From NCBI RefSeq assembly GCF_000633515.1, contig NZ_AYMP01000023.1, positions 124,001 through 188,000 on the forward strand: DNA of 64,000 bases. Direction: 5' to 3'. Positions within the stretch are counted from its first letter, which is position 1. Each line of letters begins with the position of its first letter. Made by a program: the position numbers and the translations under genes. Of this stretch, positions 11,904-21,810 are shown in pieces. This DNA is from Morganella morganii H1r (GTDB lineage Bacteria; Pseudomonadota; Gammaproteobacteria; Enterobacterales; Enterobacteriaceae). A model generated the notes under the pieces. It was given only the letters and a program-made list of their open reading frames with translations. It ran no database searches and was not told the DNA's origin.

Positions 11904-11941
11904 AAAAAAACCGGCCGGGAACATTTTCCCGGCCGGTTTTG
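11904..11941. terminator. dnaJ terminator (bidirectional)
   Basis: Perfect 14-bp arms aaaaccggccggga / tcccggccggtttt (11907-11940) surround a short loop, with a T run on the minus strand. It lies between the dnaJ stop and the unknown gene's start. Confidence 0.9.
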
Positions 11942-11963
11942 ATATAACTTATCTGACAGTGAC

Positions 11964-13109
11964 TTATTTGGTCAGGTCATCAAAGAATTTTTTCACGCCG
12001 TCAAAGAAGCGTTTTGCTTTCGGGGTGTTATTGTGACCGCTCTGGCCATCAACGGATTCACCGAACTCACGTAACAGTTCTTTCTGTTTTTCGCTCAGTT
12101 TCACCGGGGTTTCCACCACCACACGGCACATCAGGTCGCCCTGTATTCCGCCGCGCGCCGGTCTGACACCTTTGCCTTTCATACGGAACATTTTGCCGGT
12201 CTGGGTTTCTGCCGGAATCTTCAGCTTAACGCGCCCGTCGAGTGTCGGTACTTCAATCTCACCGCCCAGCGCCGCAACCGTAAAGCCAATCGGCACTTCA
12301 CAGTAGAGATTGCTGCCGTCACGTTCGAAGATGTTGTGCTGGCGGACATGAACCTCAACATACAGATCGCCTGCCGGAGCCCCCATTTCGCCTGCTTCAC
12401 CTTCGCCGGTCAGACGGATACGGTCACCGCTGTCCATCCCTGCCGGAATTTTGACTGACAGGGTTTTATAGCGTTCAACACGCCCGTGACCATGACATTT
12501 GCTGCACGGATCTTTGATGATTTTGCCGCGACCATGACAGGTCGGACACGCCTGCTGCACCGCAAAGAAGCCCTGGCGCATCTGCACCTGGCCCATACCG
12601 TGACAGGTCGGACACTCCTGCGGCTCAGTACCTTCTTTCGCCCCGCTGCCGTGACATTTATCACAGGTTTCCAGGGTCGGAATACGGATCTCTTTGGTCA
12701 CACCACGAACCGCTTCTTCAAGGGTCAGTTCGATGTTGTAACGCAGGTCTGCTCCGCGTGCCGCGCGTTGCTGACGGCGACCACCACCAAAAATATCACC
12801 GAAGACGTCACCAAAGATATCACCGAAGTCAGCACCGCCGAAACCGCCGCCGCCAAATCCGCCGCCGCCGCCCATACCGCCCTGCTCAAATGCCGCGTGG
12901 CCGTACTGGTCATAAGCCGCACGTTTCTGTGCGTCGGTGAGGATCTCGTATGCTTCTTTTACTTCTTTGAATTTATCTTCCGCGTCTTTATCGCCCTGAT
13001 TACGGTCAGGGTGATATTTCATCGCAAGGCGTTTGTAGGCTTTTTTAATCTCTTTGTCATCCGCAGATTTCGAGACGCCCAACACCTCATAGTAATCTTT
13101 TTTTGCCAT
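11964..13109 (-). CDS. dnaJ: co-chaperone DnaJ (Hsp40)
   Basis: DnaJ delivers unfolded proteins to DnaK and stimulates its ATPase. The 381 residues show a J-domain with HPD at about 33-35, a Gly/Phe-rich linker ([16 protein letters not shown], about 77-92), four zinc repeats CxxCxGxG ([32 protein letters not shown]) and the C-terminal substrate-binding domains. It lies 102 bases downstream of dnaK and is presumably transcribed with it from the heat-shock promoter. Confidence 0.98.
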   Translation of the reverse strand: MAKKDYYEVLGVSKSADDKEIKKAYKRLAMKYHPDRNQGDKDAEDKFKEVKEAYEILTDAQKRAAYDQYGHAAFEQGGMGGGGGFGGGGFGGADFGDIFGDVFGDIFGGGRRQQRAARGADLRYNIELTLEEAVRGVTKEIRIPTLETCDKCHGSGAKEGTEPQECPTCHGMGQVQMRQGFFAVQQACPTCHGRGKIIKDPCSKCHGHGRVERYKTLSVKIPAGMDSGDRIRLTGEGEAGEMGAPAGDLYVEVHVRQHNIFERDGSNLYCEVPIGFTVAALGGEIEVPTLDGRVKLKIPAETQTGKMFRMKGKGVRPARGGIQGDLMCRVVVETPVKLSEKQKELLREFGESVDGQSGHNNTPKAKRFFDGVKKFFDDLTK

Positions 13110-13133
13110 CCGTTTTGTCCCTTAACACACAGA

Positions 13134-13163
13134 CACGGGCGCAGAGTTTCCTCAACGCCCGTG
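13134..13163 (-). repeat. dnaK-dnaJ intercistronic hairpin
   Basis: The inverted repeat cacgggcg (13134-13141) / cgcccgtg (13156-13163) lies in the dnaK-dnaJ spacer. It lacks a U-tract. Such stems usually protect the upstream message or tune the dnaK:dnaJ ratio; that role is inferred. Confidence 0.5.
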
Positions 13164-13211
13164 CCGGTTTTCAGTGATTAATAACAGTCATCACCGCGCC
13201 CGCTAAGGGCC

Positions 13212-15134
13212 TTATTTTTTGTCTTTGCTGTCGTCAACTTCTTCGAATTCAGCATCAACAACATCATCATTTTTACCTGCATCCTGCGCGGCATCAGCAC
13301 CTGCTGCACCTGCCTGCGCCTGCTGCTGGGCAATTTCCATCAGTTTGGCAGAAACGTCGATCAGGGCTTTCGTTTTCTCTTCGATAGCCGCTTTATCTTC
13401 ACCTTTCGCTGCAATTTCCAGCTCACTCACCGCCTGCTCGATTTTCACTTTATCGTCGCCCGGCAGTTTGTCGCCCGCTTCTTCGATCTGTTTACGGGTG
13501 GCGTGAACCAGCTGATCGGCCTGGTTACGGACCTGTACCAGTTCTTCGAACTTACGGTCAGCTTCGGCGTTCGCTTCCGCATCACGTACCATTTTCTGGA
13601 TCTCTTCCTCGTTCAGACCGGAAGAGGCCTTGATGGTGATGTTCTGCTCACGGCCGCTGTTTTTGTCTTTCGCGGACACATGCAGGATACCGTCGGCATC
13701 GATGTCAAAAGTCACTTCGATTTGCGGCATACCGCGCGGAGCAGCCTGAATACCATCCAGGTTAAACTGACCCAGCGATTTGTTGTCACCGGAACGTTTA
13801 CGCTCACCCTGCAGAACATGGATAGTTACCGCAGACTGGTTGTCTTCCGCTGTGGAGAACACCTGGCTGTGTTTGGTCGGGATAGTGGTGTTCTTCGCGA
13901 TCAGCGGAGTCATCACGCCGCCCATGGTTTCGATACCCAGAGACAGCGGGGTAACGTCCAGCAGCAGCACGTCTTTAACATCACCACCTAACACACCACC
14001 CTGAACCGCAGCACCAACGGCTACCGCTTCGTCCGGGTTCACGTCTTTACGCGGCTCTTTACCGAAGAAATCAGCAACGGTTTTCTGAACCAGCGGCATA
14101 CGGGTCTGACCACCGACCAGGATAACATCATTGATATCATTCACTGACAGGCCGGCATCCTGTAATGCAACTTTGACCGGATCCATAGAGCGTTTAACCA
14201 GATCTTCAACCAGTGATTCCAGTTTCGCACGGGTCACTTTGATGTTCATGTGTTTAGGACCGGTCGCGTCCGCCGTGATGTACGGCAGGTTAACGTCAGT
14301 CTGCTGTGCGGAAGAAAGCTCAATTTTTGCTTTCTCGGCAGCTTCTTTCAGACGCTGCATTGCCAGCGGGTCGTTACGCAGATCTATACCCTGTTCTTTC
14401 TTAAATTCTTCAACCAGATAGTTGATCATGCGGCTGTCGAAGTCTTCACCCCCTAAGTGGGTGTCGCCGTTCGTTGCCAGCACTTCATAAGTTTTTTCGC
14501 CGTCAACTTCATCGATTTCGATGATGGAGATATCGAAAGTACCACCACCGAGGTCGAAGACCGCGATAGTACGGTTACCCACTTCACGATCCAGGCCGTA
14601 AGCCAGTGCCGCAGCAGTCGGTTCGTTGATAATACGTTTTACATCCAGACCTGCAATACGGCCGGCGTCTTTGGTTGCCTGACGCTGAGCATCGTTAAAG
14701 TAAGCAGGTACGGTGATAACCGCTTCGGTTACCGGCTCGCCGAGATAATCTTCGGCGGTTTTCTTCATTTTTTTCAGGACTTCAGCAGAAACCTGTGGTG
14801 GTGCCATTTTCTGGCCTTTTGCTTCCACCCATGCGTCGCCGTTATCAGAGCTGACAATTTTGTACGGCATGATGTTCATATCGCGGCGCACTTCTTCATC
14901 GTCAAAACGACGACCAATCAAACGTTTGATTGCAAACAGTGTGTTCTGCGGATTGGTAACAGCCTGACGTTTTGCCGGCTGACCGACCAGGATTTCACCA
15001 TCCTGTGTATACGCAATAATTGACGGCGTTGTGCGGTCGCCTTCTGCGTTCTCCAGGACACGTGCCTGATTACCATCCATTACAGCAACACAAGAGTTGG
15101 TTGTACCTAAGTCGATACCAATAATTTTACCCAT
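13212..15134 (-). CDS. dnaK: chaperone DnaK (Hsp70)
   Basis: DnaK is the ATP-driven Hsp70. Its 640 residues begin [17 protein letters not shown] (phosphate 1 site) and include [12 protein letters not shown] (phosphate 2), the adenosine-site VGGQTRMP, and the linker [14 protein letters not shown] before the substrate-binding domain. The C-terminus is the acidic [13 protein letters not shown] tail, close to the EEVKDKK end of other enterobacteria. A sigma-32 promoter is present upstream. Length matches E. coli (638). Confidence 0.99.
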   Translation of the reverse strand: MGKIIGIDLGTTNSCVAVMDGNQARVLENAEGDRTTPSIIAYTQDGEILVGQPAKRQAVTNPQNTLFAIKRLIGRRFDDEEVRRDMNIMPYKIVSSDNGDAWVEAKGQKMAPPQVSAEVLKKMKKTAEDYLGEPVTEAVITVPAYFNDAQRQATKDAGRIAGLDVKRIINEPTAAALAYGLDREVGNRTIAVFDLGGGTFDISIIEIDEVDGEKTYEVLATNGDTHLGGEDFDSRMINYLVEEFKKEQGIDLRNDPLAMQRLKEAAEKAKIELSSAQQTDVNLPYITADATGPKHMNIKVTRAKLESLVEDLVKRSMDPVKVALQDAGLSVNDINDVILVGGQTRMPLVQKTVADFFGKEPRKDVNPDEAVAVGAAVQGGVLGGDVKDVLLLDVTPLSLGIETMGGVMTPLIAKNTTIPTKHSQVFSTAEDNQSAVTIHVLQGERKRSGDNKSLGQFNLDGIQAAPRGMPQIEVTFDIDADGILHVSAKDKNSGREQNITIKASSGLNEEEIQKMVRDAEANAEADRKFEELVQVRNQADQLVHATRKQIEEAGDKLPGDDKVKIEQAVSELEIAAKGEDKAAIEEKTKALIDVSAKLMEIAQQQAQAGAAGADAAQDAGKNDDVVDAEFEEVDDSKDKK

Positions 15135-15308
15135 CTAAAGGCCTCCGAATAATTCTGTTCGTCTTACGCTACCCATGTATATGAGGTTCAATTTTCACTT
15201 TTCAAGAAAAAATTTTTCACTCACCCGTTACCCGGAACCTTTCCGGCGGTACCGGACACCCGCAGCGTTAAAGGGGATTCAACTGAGTTTCAGTTTCCGA
15301 TGACAAGT

Positions 15309-15336
15309 AGATGGGGCCATAAATACATTCATCAAG
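15309..15336 (-). promoter_or_regulatory. sigma-32 heat-shock promoter of dnaKJ
   Basis: The minus strand reads CTTGATG (15336-15330), 13 bases, CCCCATCT (15316-15309). This is the sigma-32 consensus with optimal spacing and the same -35 variant as E. coli dnaK P1. It predicts a leader of about 165 bases before dnaK. The rest of 15135-15446 has no gene; a second, weaker CCCC-containing site near 15270-15280 was not convincing. Confidence 0.88.
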
Positions 15337-15446
15337 GGGAAAATGAAAAAAAAACGGATTATTTAAAAGAAAATGATGAAACACTGAAAAATGCCGCGCT
15401 GACAGTCATATCAACACGGCATTCACACAGCACAATGCAGGGGATA

Positions 15447-16745
15447 TCAGGAGCTGAACACCATCATCCGCTGACGTACCGCCGCTTTCCCCATATACAG
15501 CCCCAGCAGCAGGCCGATCAGCGAAAGCCCCAGCATATAATACGCCGGTGCCAGCGGTGTCCATTTCAGGAACAGCGTGACCACCACCGGCGTCAGTCCG
15601 CCGAAAATGGCATAAGAAAGATTGTAGGAGAACGAAATACCGCTGAAACGGATCTCCGCCGGATAGCTGTTCACCATTACAAACGGCACCGCTCCCACCA
15701 CGCCGACACTGAATCCGGCCAGCCCGTAAGTCAGCGACAGCGGCGTACCCGGCTCACCGGCGGTCAGATAGAAATAGCCGGTGCAGACCGCCAGCAGCAG
15801 ACTGCCGACGGTAAAGACCACGGAAGCACCCAGTTTGTCACACAGATAACCCGCCACCAGACACCCGGCGCACAGTGCCAGGATCGCGGTCATATTGGCG
15901 ACAGACACCACCGCTTTTGCCAGGCCGAACTCCGTCTGTAAATAGGCCGGTGTCAGCAGGATCACCACCACAACCCCGGCGGAGAGCAGCCAGGTCAGCA
16001 GCATGGAGATAACAATCGCTTCTTTGTGATTCACCACCACGGTTTTCAGCGGCAGCTCTTTCGCCAGTGCTTTTTGCTGTTTCATCTCCTGAAAGATCGG
16101 CGTCTCCGCCAGCCAGCGGCGCAGATAAAGCGCCACAAACCCGAAAATCCCCCCGAGGAAGAACGGCACACGCCAGCCCCAGGCAAGCTGCTGTGCTTCA
16201 GTAAAGAGGGTTGCCATCATCATGGCCACCAGCGAGCCGAGCAGAATACCGACCGTCAGCCCCGCCGTCAGCGTACCGCAGGCAATGCCGATACGGTGCT
16301 TCGGCACATGCTCGGAGACAAATACCCAGGCGCCCGGCACTTCCCCGCCGATCGCAGCCCCCTGCATCACCCGCATTAATAAAAGCAGTAACGGCGCGGC
16401 AATACCGATAGATTCATAGGTCGGCAGCAGGCCGATACAGAGTGTCGGCACCGCCATCAGCAGGATACTGAGGGAGAACATTTTTTTACGCCCGACCAGG
16501 TCACCGAAATGTGCCATTACAATACCGCCCAGCGGGCGCACCAGATAACCGGCAGCAAAGATCCCGAAGGTCTGCATCTGCACCAGCCACGCAGGGATAT
16601 CCGGCGGGAAGAATAGTTTGCCGATAGTGACGGCAAAAAAGATGAAAATAATAAAGTCGTAGAATTCGAGTGCGCCGCCCAGGGCCGCGAGAGAGAGTGT
16701 TTTATAATCCTGCCGGTTGAGTGTCCGGGGAATGGTCTGTGCCAT
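15447..16745 (-). CDS. MHS-family (metabolite:H+ symporter) MFS transporter
   Basis: The 432 residues form a typical 12-segment major facilitator of the MHS subfamily, related to ProP, ShiA and citrate/dicarboxylate carriers. Family marks are ALGGALEFYDFIIFIFFA in helix 1, RPLGGIVMAHFGDLVGRKKMF between helices 2 and 3, and GGEVPGAWVFVSEHVPKHRIG after helix 4. Substrates in the family are organic acids or osmolytes coupled to H+ uptake; the substrate here cannot be read from sequence. There is no ProP-like C-terminal coiled coil. It occupies the place between dnaK and mog where E. coli has satP and other genes. Confidence 0.88.
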   Translation of the reverse strand: MAQTIPRTLNRQDYKTLSLAALGGALEFYDFIIFIFFAVTIGKLFFPPDIPAWLVQMQTFGIFAAGYLVRPLGGIVMAHFGDLVGRKKMFSLSILLMAVPTLCIGLLPTYESIGIAAPLLLLLMRVMQGAAIGGEVPGAWVFVSEHVPKHRIGIACGTLTAGLTVGILLGSLVAMMMATLFTEAQQLAWGWRVPFFLGGIFGFVALYLRRWLAETPIFQEMKQQKALAKELPLKTVVVNHKEAIVISMLLTWLLSAGVVVVILLTPAYLQTEFGLAKAVVSVANMTAILALCAGCLVAGYLCDKLGASVVFTVGSLLLAVCTGYFYLTAGEPGTPLSLTYGLAGFSVGVVGAVPFVMVNSYPAEIRFSGISFSYNLSYAIFGGLTPVVVTLFLKWTPLAPAYYMLGLSLIGLLLGLYMGKAAVRQRMMVFSS

Positions 16746-16866
16746 GGGTTCACCTTTCCTGTCTTTACATTGCTGTTATCTTTACTTTACATAAACGGAT
16801 AACCGCATCATAGGACAAGAAAGGTGTCCGGGGGAATGTTTTTTATTTTATGCTGAAAACGCAGTA

Positions 16867-17451
16867 TTACTGCGGCTTTATTGCTGATTTCGGACGAAAC
16901 GCCGCGACAATTTCAGGGTCAGTTTCAATGTAAGGCCCGTCCAGCAACTGTATACAATACGGTACACTTGCAAAAATACCGGAAACCATCACGTTGCCAT
17001 TTTCATCTTTCAGCCCTTCCAGGGTCTCAGCGATAGCTTTCGGCTGACCCGGCAGATTGAGGATCAGCGACTGATTGCGGATCACCCCTACCTGGCGGGA
17101 TAAAATGGCAGTCGGCACAAATTTCAGGCTGATCTGGCGCATCTGCTCGCCGAAGCCCGGCATTTCACGATCCGCCACCGCCAGTGTTGCGTCCGGAGTC
17201 ACATCACGCCGCGCCGGGCCGGTTCCGCCGGTTGTCAGCACCAGATGGCAGCCGAATTCATCCACCAGCTCGCACAGCGTCTGGCTGATCATCGCTTCTT
17301 CATCCGGGATCAGGCGGGTTTCTGTCTGAAAAGGCGTGGTGATGGTTTTTTCCAGCCATGCCTGTAAGGCCGGAATGCCTTTATCTTCATAAATACCACC
17401 GGATGCGCGGTCAGAAACCGAGACAAGACCGATGCGCAACACATTGTTCAT
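16867..17451 (-). CDS. mog: molybdopterin adenylyltransferase
   Basis: Mog activates molybdopterin with ATP before Mo insertion in molybdenum cofactor synthesis. The sequence has LRIGLVSVSDRASGGIYEDKG at the N-terminus, the MPT-binding TTGGTGPARRDVTPDATL and LPGQPKAIAETLEGL. I place the start at ATG 17451, where a GAGG site lies 5 bases upstream and homology begins (194 residues, E. coli 195). The open frame continues 33 bases further but without support. It is upstream of and co-directional with the MHS transporter. Confidence 0.96.
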   Translation of the reverse strand: MNNVLRIGLVSVSDRASGGIYEDKGIPALQAWLEKTITTPFQTETRLIPDEEAMISQTLCELVDEFGCHLVLTTGGTGPARRDVTPDATLAVADREMPGFGEQMRQISLKFVPTAILSRQVGVIRNQSLILNLPGQPKAIAETLEGLKDENGNVMVSGIFASVPYCIQLLDGPYIETDPEIVAAFRPKSAIKPQ

Positions 17452-17511
17452 AGTCACCTCAACGTCATTTTGACTCCGGGGCACAGCATAGCATTGCCGC
17501 CGGAAACAAAA

Positions 17512-17532
17512 AAGGCAGCCTCCCGGCTGCCT
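17512..17532 (-). terminator. talB terminator
   Basis: Arms aaggcagcc / ggctgcctt with a 3-base loop lie 26 bases past the talB stop. On the minus strand a T run follows, so it is a standard intrinsic terminator. Confidence 0.88.
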
Positions 17533-17557
17533 TCAGAATCTGACTGTATTATAACGA

Positions 17558-18511
17558 TTACAGCAGATCGGCGATCATTTTTTCCAGTTTGCCCTGGTCT
17601 ACCGCAAACTTACGGATACCGTCCGCCAGTTTCTCGGTCGCCATTGCATCACTGTGGTGGCCCCAGTAGAACTCAGCTTCTGTCAGCGGTGCAGGACGCG
17701 CTTTCACTTCGCCTTTGTATTCCAGTTTGCGTTCAACCGCACCGGTCGCTTCTGACAGCTCTTTCAGCAGTGCAGGGGCGATGGTCAGGCGGTCACAACC
17801 GGCCAGTTCCAGGATCTCACCGGAGTTACGGAAGCTTGCGCCCATAACCACGGTTTTATAGCCGTGCTCTTTGTAGTAGTTGTAGATTTCAGTCACTGAA
17901 ATCACGCCCGGATCTTCTGCCGGTGCGAACTCTTTCTTGTCGCTGTTTGCTTTGTACCAGTCGAGGATACGGCCGACAAACGGCGAAATCAGGTATACAC
18001 CTGCTTCCGCGCAGGCACGTGCCTGAGCAAAGGAGAACAGCAGTGTCAGGTTACAGTTGATGCCTTCTTTTTCCAGCTGTTCCGCAGCACGGATACCCTG
18101 CCAGGTGGAGGCCAGTTTGATCAGGATACGATCGTTGCTGATACCGGCATCGTTATACAGTTTGATGAGACGTTTTGCTTTGGCGATACTTGCCTGCGTG
18201 TCATAAGAGAGACGGGCATCCACTTCTGTGGAGATGCGGCCCGGAATCAGTTTCAGGATTTCCAGACCGATATTCACCGCCAGTTTGTCACCGGCATCGA
18301 TAATCTGCTGTTCACGTGAATCGCTCTGCGCACGCGCCCAGGTCACCGCATCATCAATTAACTTACGGTACTCCGGAATCTGCGCCGCATTGAGGATCAG
18401 AGAAGGGTTGGTGGTGGCATCCTGTGGTTTGTACAGCTTCATCGCTTCGATGTCACCGGTATCGGCCACGACCGTGGTCAGATTACGCAGGGAAGTTAAT
18501 TTATCGGTCAT
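17558..18511 (-). CDS. talB: transaldolase
   Basis: Transaldolase moves a dihydroxyacetone unit between sedoheptulose-7-phosphate and glyceraldehyde-3-phosphate in the non-oxidative pentose phosphate pathway. The 317 residues equal E. coli TalB in length. The Schiff-base lysine lies in [20 protein letters not shown] (Lys about 132), and the N-terminal [10 protein letters not shown] motif is present. It stands alone with its own terminator, divergent from yaaA. Confidence 0.98.
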   Translation of the reverse strand: MTDKLTSLRNLTTVVADTGDIEAMKLYKPQDATTNPSLILNAAQIPEYRKLIDDAVTWARAQSDSREQQIIDAGDKLAVNIGLEILKLIPGRISTEVDARLSYDTQASIAKAKRLIKLYNDAGISNDRILIKLASTWQGIRAAEQLEKEGINCNLTLLFSFAQARACAEAGVYLISPFVGRILDWYKANSDKKEFAPAEDPGVISVTEIYNYYKEHGYKTVVMGASFRNSGEILELAGCDRLTIAPALLKELSEATGAVERKLEYKGEVKARPAPLTEAEFYWGHHSDAMATEKLADGIRKFAVDQGKLEKMIADLL

Positions 18512-18832
18512 TTTCGTCTCTCATCTTATGTCAGAAGATACCCGGAATAATTCGGGATGCCTGCCGGTGAACTTTGCGTAGTCAACACCCGGTAACCCTG
18601 AAGTATAACGAGTACAGATGGCAATATGCCGCAACTGCACCTGATAATATCACGGACAGCCCGCCGCGCAAGCAGTGAAAATCCGGTGCCGCACCGGTGA
18701 TCCGCCGTTATTCTGCGGTAATCCGGAGTGTCACCTGTTTTGTGCCTGTCACCGATTACAGTGATTTGCCCGCTCTGTGCTTTTTTTTGGTAGAGTACCG
18801 TTAATAATGACAATATCAGACCGGAGCCGACC
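18512..18832. promoter_or_regulatory. divergent talB / yaaA control region
   Basis: These 321 bases hold no gene. A TATACT -10-like element on the minus strand near 18602-18607 could serve talB, but its -35 is poor. The yaaA side is AT-rich just before the start (TTAATAATG). No operator could be assigned. Confidence 0.35.
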
Positions 18833-19624
18833 ATGCTGCTGACTATTTCCCCTGCCAAAACCCTCGACTATGACAGCCCGTTAGCCACTGAGCGCCATAC
18901 TCAGCCTGAGCTGCTGGCGCAGTCAGAAATGCTGATGGAAACCTGCCGCAAACTGACCCCTGCGGATATCGGCTCGCTGATGCATATCAGTGACAAACTG
19001 GCGGGTCTGAATGCCGCCCGTTTCGGGGAGTGGCACCCGGATTTCACGCCGGACAATGCCCGCCAGGCCATTCTGGCATTTAAAGGGGATGTGTATACCG
19101 GGATGCAGGCAGAAACCTTCAGTGAAGCTGATTTTGATTTCGCCCAGCAGCATCTGCGTATGCTCTCCGGCCTGTACGGCGTGCTGCGCCCGCTGGATCT
19201 GATGCAGCCCTACCGTCTGGAAATGGGGACAAAACTCGCCAATCCGCGCGGCAACGATCTGTATACGTTCTGGGGGGATATTATTACGGACAATCTGAAT
19301 CAGGCGCTGGCTGCACAGGGTGATAATGTGCTGGTCAATCTGGCCTCTGATGAATACTTTAAAGCGGTGAAGCCGGAGAAGCTGAATGCGGTGATTATCA
19401 AACCGGTTTTCCTCGATGAGAAAAACGGCAAGTATAAAGTGATCAGTTTCTATGCGAAGAAAGCGCGCGGTCTGATGAGCCGGTTTATTATTCAGAACCG
19501 CCTGACACAACCGTCTCAGCTGACGGAATTTAACCTCGACGGTTACCGTTTTGATGAGAGCCAGTCCGGTGAGCGGGAACTGGTGTTTACACGACCGGAA
19601 GGTACCGGTTCTGATAACAAATAA
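18833..19624 (+). CDS. yaaA: peroxide stress protein YaaA (DUF328)
   Basis: YaaA limits intracellular free iron during hydrogen peroxide stress and is under OxyR control in E. coli. The 263 residues begin [16 protein letters not shown], the family's most conserved stretch, and contain [37 protein letters not shown] and [12 protein letters not shown]. The ATG follows a CGGAG site. The last codons overlap the left copy of a 10-bp repeat that flanks the downstream ATPase/nuclease cassette. Confidence 0.95.
   Translation: MLLTISPAKTLDYDSPLATERHTQPELLAQSEMLMETCRKLTPADIGSLMHISDKLAGLNAARFGEWHPDFTPDNARQAILAFKGDVYTGMQAETFSEADFDFAQQHLRMLSGLYGVLRPLDLMQPYRLEMGTKLANPRGNDLYTFWGDIITDNLNQALAAQGDNVLVNLASDEYFKAVKPEKLNAVIIKPVFLDEKNGKYKVISFYAKKARGLMSRFIIQNRLTQPSQLTEFNLDGYRFDESQSGERELVFTRPEGTGSDNK
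19603..19612 (+). repeat. left copy of a 10-bp direct repeat around the PtuAB-like cassette
   Basis: TACCGGTTCT occurs here inside the last codons of yaaA and again at 21762-21771 beyond the nuclease gene, bracketing the two-gene insertion. It could be a target-site duplication or recombination footprint, or chance. Confidence 0.4.
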
Positions 19625-19671
19625 ATGTTATATTACAAGATCGTGTAAATTTACCTAAAAAAGGTACCCAT

Positions 19672-20943
19672 ATGAAGATCAGAAAGATTTCTCTGACAAA
19701 TTTTCGTGGTATACAGAAGGCGGATATCACATTCACAGACAGGCTGACAGTGATTGTTGGTGTAAACGGAGCCGGTAAAACAACACTTCTTGATGCGCTA
19801 GCCATTACACTTTCACAGGTCACAAGCCGTATTTATGAGTCTGCACAAAAAGCACGCAGTTTTTCCCCGGATGATATTTTCATATCTGCTGACTACACAC
19901 GTGCCGTTGTCGGTATGGAACTCGAACAGCAGACAATAGAGTTTGCCCTGGCCTTAAATAAACGGGCAGCTAAACATCCGAAAGAACGATCCAGTGATTT
20001 TGATTTACTCAATTCCGTTATACAGCCCCTGGCGGCTAAAAATAAAAATTACCGGGAAAACGAAGCGACCGCAATAAGTTTACCACTGGCTATCTATTAT
20101 GATGTCCATCGTGCTGTGATGGACATACCGCTCCGCGTCAGAGAAAAATTGAAGAATACACCCGCTGAGGGCAATGAAGATGCATTAACGAATGGTGGTG
20201 CAGATTTCAAACGCTTCTTTAACTGGTACCGCAATGAAGAAGATCGCGAAAATCAGAATATCCGCCGTGACCATAGTTACACGGATCCTAAACTTGATGC
20301 AGTACGCAGCGCAATAGAAACCTTTACCGGTTTTTGCGATCTTCATATCGACCGAAAAACCCCGCTACGTATGGTAGTGAGAAAAAAAGATCTGGAATTC
20401 AGTGTAAACCAATTATCCAACGGTGAAAAATGCCTGCTGGCACTGGTGGGTGATCTGGCGCGCCGCCTGGCACTGGTAAATCCGCTGTCATCAAATCCGC
20501 TACTTGGTGACGCTATTGTTCTGATTGATGAGATTGATCTCCACCTTCATCCGAAATGGCAACGCAACATACTAAAAAACTTCGCTGAAACCTTTCCGAA
20601 TTGCCAATTTATTGTTTCCACACATTCTCCGCAGATCATCGGGGAAATTCCACCTGAAAATGTACTTCTGGTTCGTGACGGCAACATTTTAGGAAATCCG
20701 TCTTCGGCACGAGGTTTAAGCAGTAATGAAGTACTGGAATTAATCATGGAAGGTGATGCAAGAAATCCTGAGATTAAACAACAAATTGAGAATATTGAAG
20801 CCAGTCTGGATGATGATTATATTGAAAAAGCCCGTCACCAATTAGCTCAGTTGAAAAAACAAATAGGATCCACACCGGATGTCATGCGGTTAGATAGCAG
20901 TATCGAAACACTCGATTTTTTACTCAACGGTGACAACGAATGA
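19672..20943 (+). CDS. ptuA: AAA/ABC-type ATPase of a Septu-like defence system (PtuA-like)
   Basis: This is a 423-residue OLD/SMC-like ABC ATPase. It has an N-terminal ISLTNFRGIQKADI strand pair, Walker A GVNGAGKTT (30-38), the ABC signature LSNGE (248-252), Walker B LIDEID (284-289) with catalytic Glu, and the switch His in STHSPQ (about 316-321). The short C-terminal helical tail could dimerise. Known PtuA proteins form rings that hold and restrain the PtuB nuclease and respond to phage infection, possibly by ATP depletion. The next gene overlaps by ATGA, so the two are co-translated. GC is visibly lower than in yaaA and thrC, suggesting transfer. No reverse transcriptase or msr-msd is nearby, unlike retron Ec78. 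The family assignment rests on domain pair and order; the gene symbol is by analogy. Confidence 0.8.
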   Translation: MKIRKISLTNFRGIQKADITFTDRLTVIVGVNGAGKTTLLDALAITLSQVTSRIYESAQKARSFSPDDIFISADYTRAVVGMELEQQTIEFALALNKRAAKHPKERSSDFDLLNSVIQPLAAKNKNYRENEATAISLPLAIYYDVHRAVMDIPLRVREKLKNTPAEGNEDALTNGGADFKRFFNWYRNEEDRENQNIRRDHSYTDPKLDAVRSAIETFTGFCDLHIDRKTPLRMVVRKKDLEFSVNQLSNGEKCLLALVGDLARRLALVNPLSSNPLLGDAIVLIDEIDLHLHPKWQRNILKNFAETFPNCQFIVSTHSPQIIGEIPPENVLLVRDGNILGNPSSARGLSSNEVLELIMEGDARNPEIKQQIENIEASLDDDYIEKARHQLAQLKKQIGSTPDVMRLDSSIETLDFLLNGDNE

Positions 20944-21722
20944 GGTCATTGAATAACAAAACCGAACCACGTGAGTTGTTAGACTGGAAGTCGGATAACA
21001 GATTAACACCAGAAAATCTGGAGTATGGCAAGGCCAGCTTTCCGGCAGAAGCTGTCCGTCGGGCACTGTTAGCACAGCAATATTATTTGTGTGCCTATAC
21101 ATTAATCCGGCTCAAAAAACCGGAAGAGTGCGATACGAATAACCAAACGCGTGAAAGTTGTCATATTGAACATATTCTGCCGCAAACCCGCGGAAAATTA
21201 ATCAAAGAACAACGTAACGGGGATGAGGTAAGAGAGGTCATCAATTTCACTGCTGGTGAAGATATCAACTTTCATAATATGGTCGCATGTTATCCCCCGA
21301 GTATAAGCAAGATACATTGTGGATATGGTGCGCACTACAAAGGTGATTATGACCCTTATGACCACCCGGATTTTCTCTCACCACTGGAGCCCGGAGTCGA
21401 GTCACATTTTACGTTTTCTGATAAAGGGCATATTGACAGTCCAACGGAAAAAGGACAGGAAACAATACGTGCATTGCAGCTCGATCACACCGAACTTTGC
21501 CTCCGGCGGAAATCAGTGATAACCGGTGCCATTTACCCAAAGGGCCTTCATCGCGATCCCATTTCTGCCGCAGATGCACGCCGTCTCGCGAACGATGTAT
21601 TGCAACCTTCGCCGGATGGCCGGTTGCGTGAGTTTTGTGTTGCTATTCATCAGGTGGCACTAAAACATGCGGATAAACTCGAGCGCCGTGCCAGCAGAAT
21701 AGTAGCACAACGCAGGAAATGA
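20940..21722 (+). CDS. ptuB: HNH endonuclease of a Septu-like defence system (PtuB-like)
   Basis: The 260-residue protein carries an HNH (beta-beta-alpha metal) fold: a Cys in LCAYT (51-54), the catalytic His segment CHIEHILPQ (74-82) and the downstream NFHNMVACYP (110-119) with the structural Asn and His. A Cys-Gly-rich turn (CGYGAHYKG, 127-135) follows. This pattern fits the HNH family found with PtuA in Septu and as the effector of retron Ec78. The C-terminus is a basic helix (LERRASRIVAQRRK). Its ATG overlaps the ATPase stop (ATGA). Predicted role: DNA (or tRNA, as reported for some relatives) cleavage on release from the ATPase. Target is inference. Confidence 0.78.
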   Translation: MRSLNNKTEPRELLDWKSDNRLTPENLEYGKASFPAEAVRRALLAQQYYLCAYTLIRLKKPEECDTNNQTRESCHIEHILPQTRGKLIKEQRNGDEVREVINFTAGEDINFHNMVACYPPSISKIHCGYGAHYKGDYDPYDHPDFLSPLEPGVESHFTFSDKGHIDSPTEKGQETIRALQLDHTELCLRRKSVITGAIYPKGLHRDPISAADARRLANDVLQPSPDGRLREFCVAIHQVALKHADKLERRASRIVAQRRK

Positions 21723-21761
21723 CTTTGCCACCGGTAAATTACGGATCAGATCAGGTTGAAT

Positions 21762-21771
21762 TACCGGTTCT
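21762..21771 (+). repeat. right copy of the 10-bp direct repeat around the PtuAB-like cassette
   Basis: TACCGGTTCT matches the left copy at 19603-19612 exactly. It overlaps a stem whose arms are accggtaa (21730-21737) and ttaccggt (21761-21768), which may serve as a weak terminator for the cassette. Confidence 0.4.
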
Positions 21772-21810
21772 ATTCTCAGCCGCGCCATCCGTGGCGCAGC
21801 CTTCTTTATA

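Noticed and set aside
13219..14421. Several plus-strand open frames opposite dnaK
   Set aside because: Ser/Thr/Ala-rich shadow frames caused by dnaK codon usage; no homology or start signals.
15262..15295. Second sigma-32 promoter for dnaK
   Set aside because: CCCCTTTA has a CTGAAAC upstream but the spacing is about 10 bases, too short for sigma-32.
15300..15941. 213-codon plus-strand frame overlapping the dnaK promoter and the MHS transporter
   Set aside because: His/Gln/Arg-rich antisense sequence that begins inside the sigma-32 promoter; not a protein-like composition.
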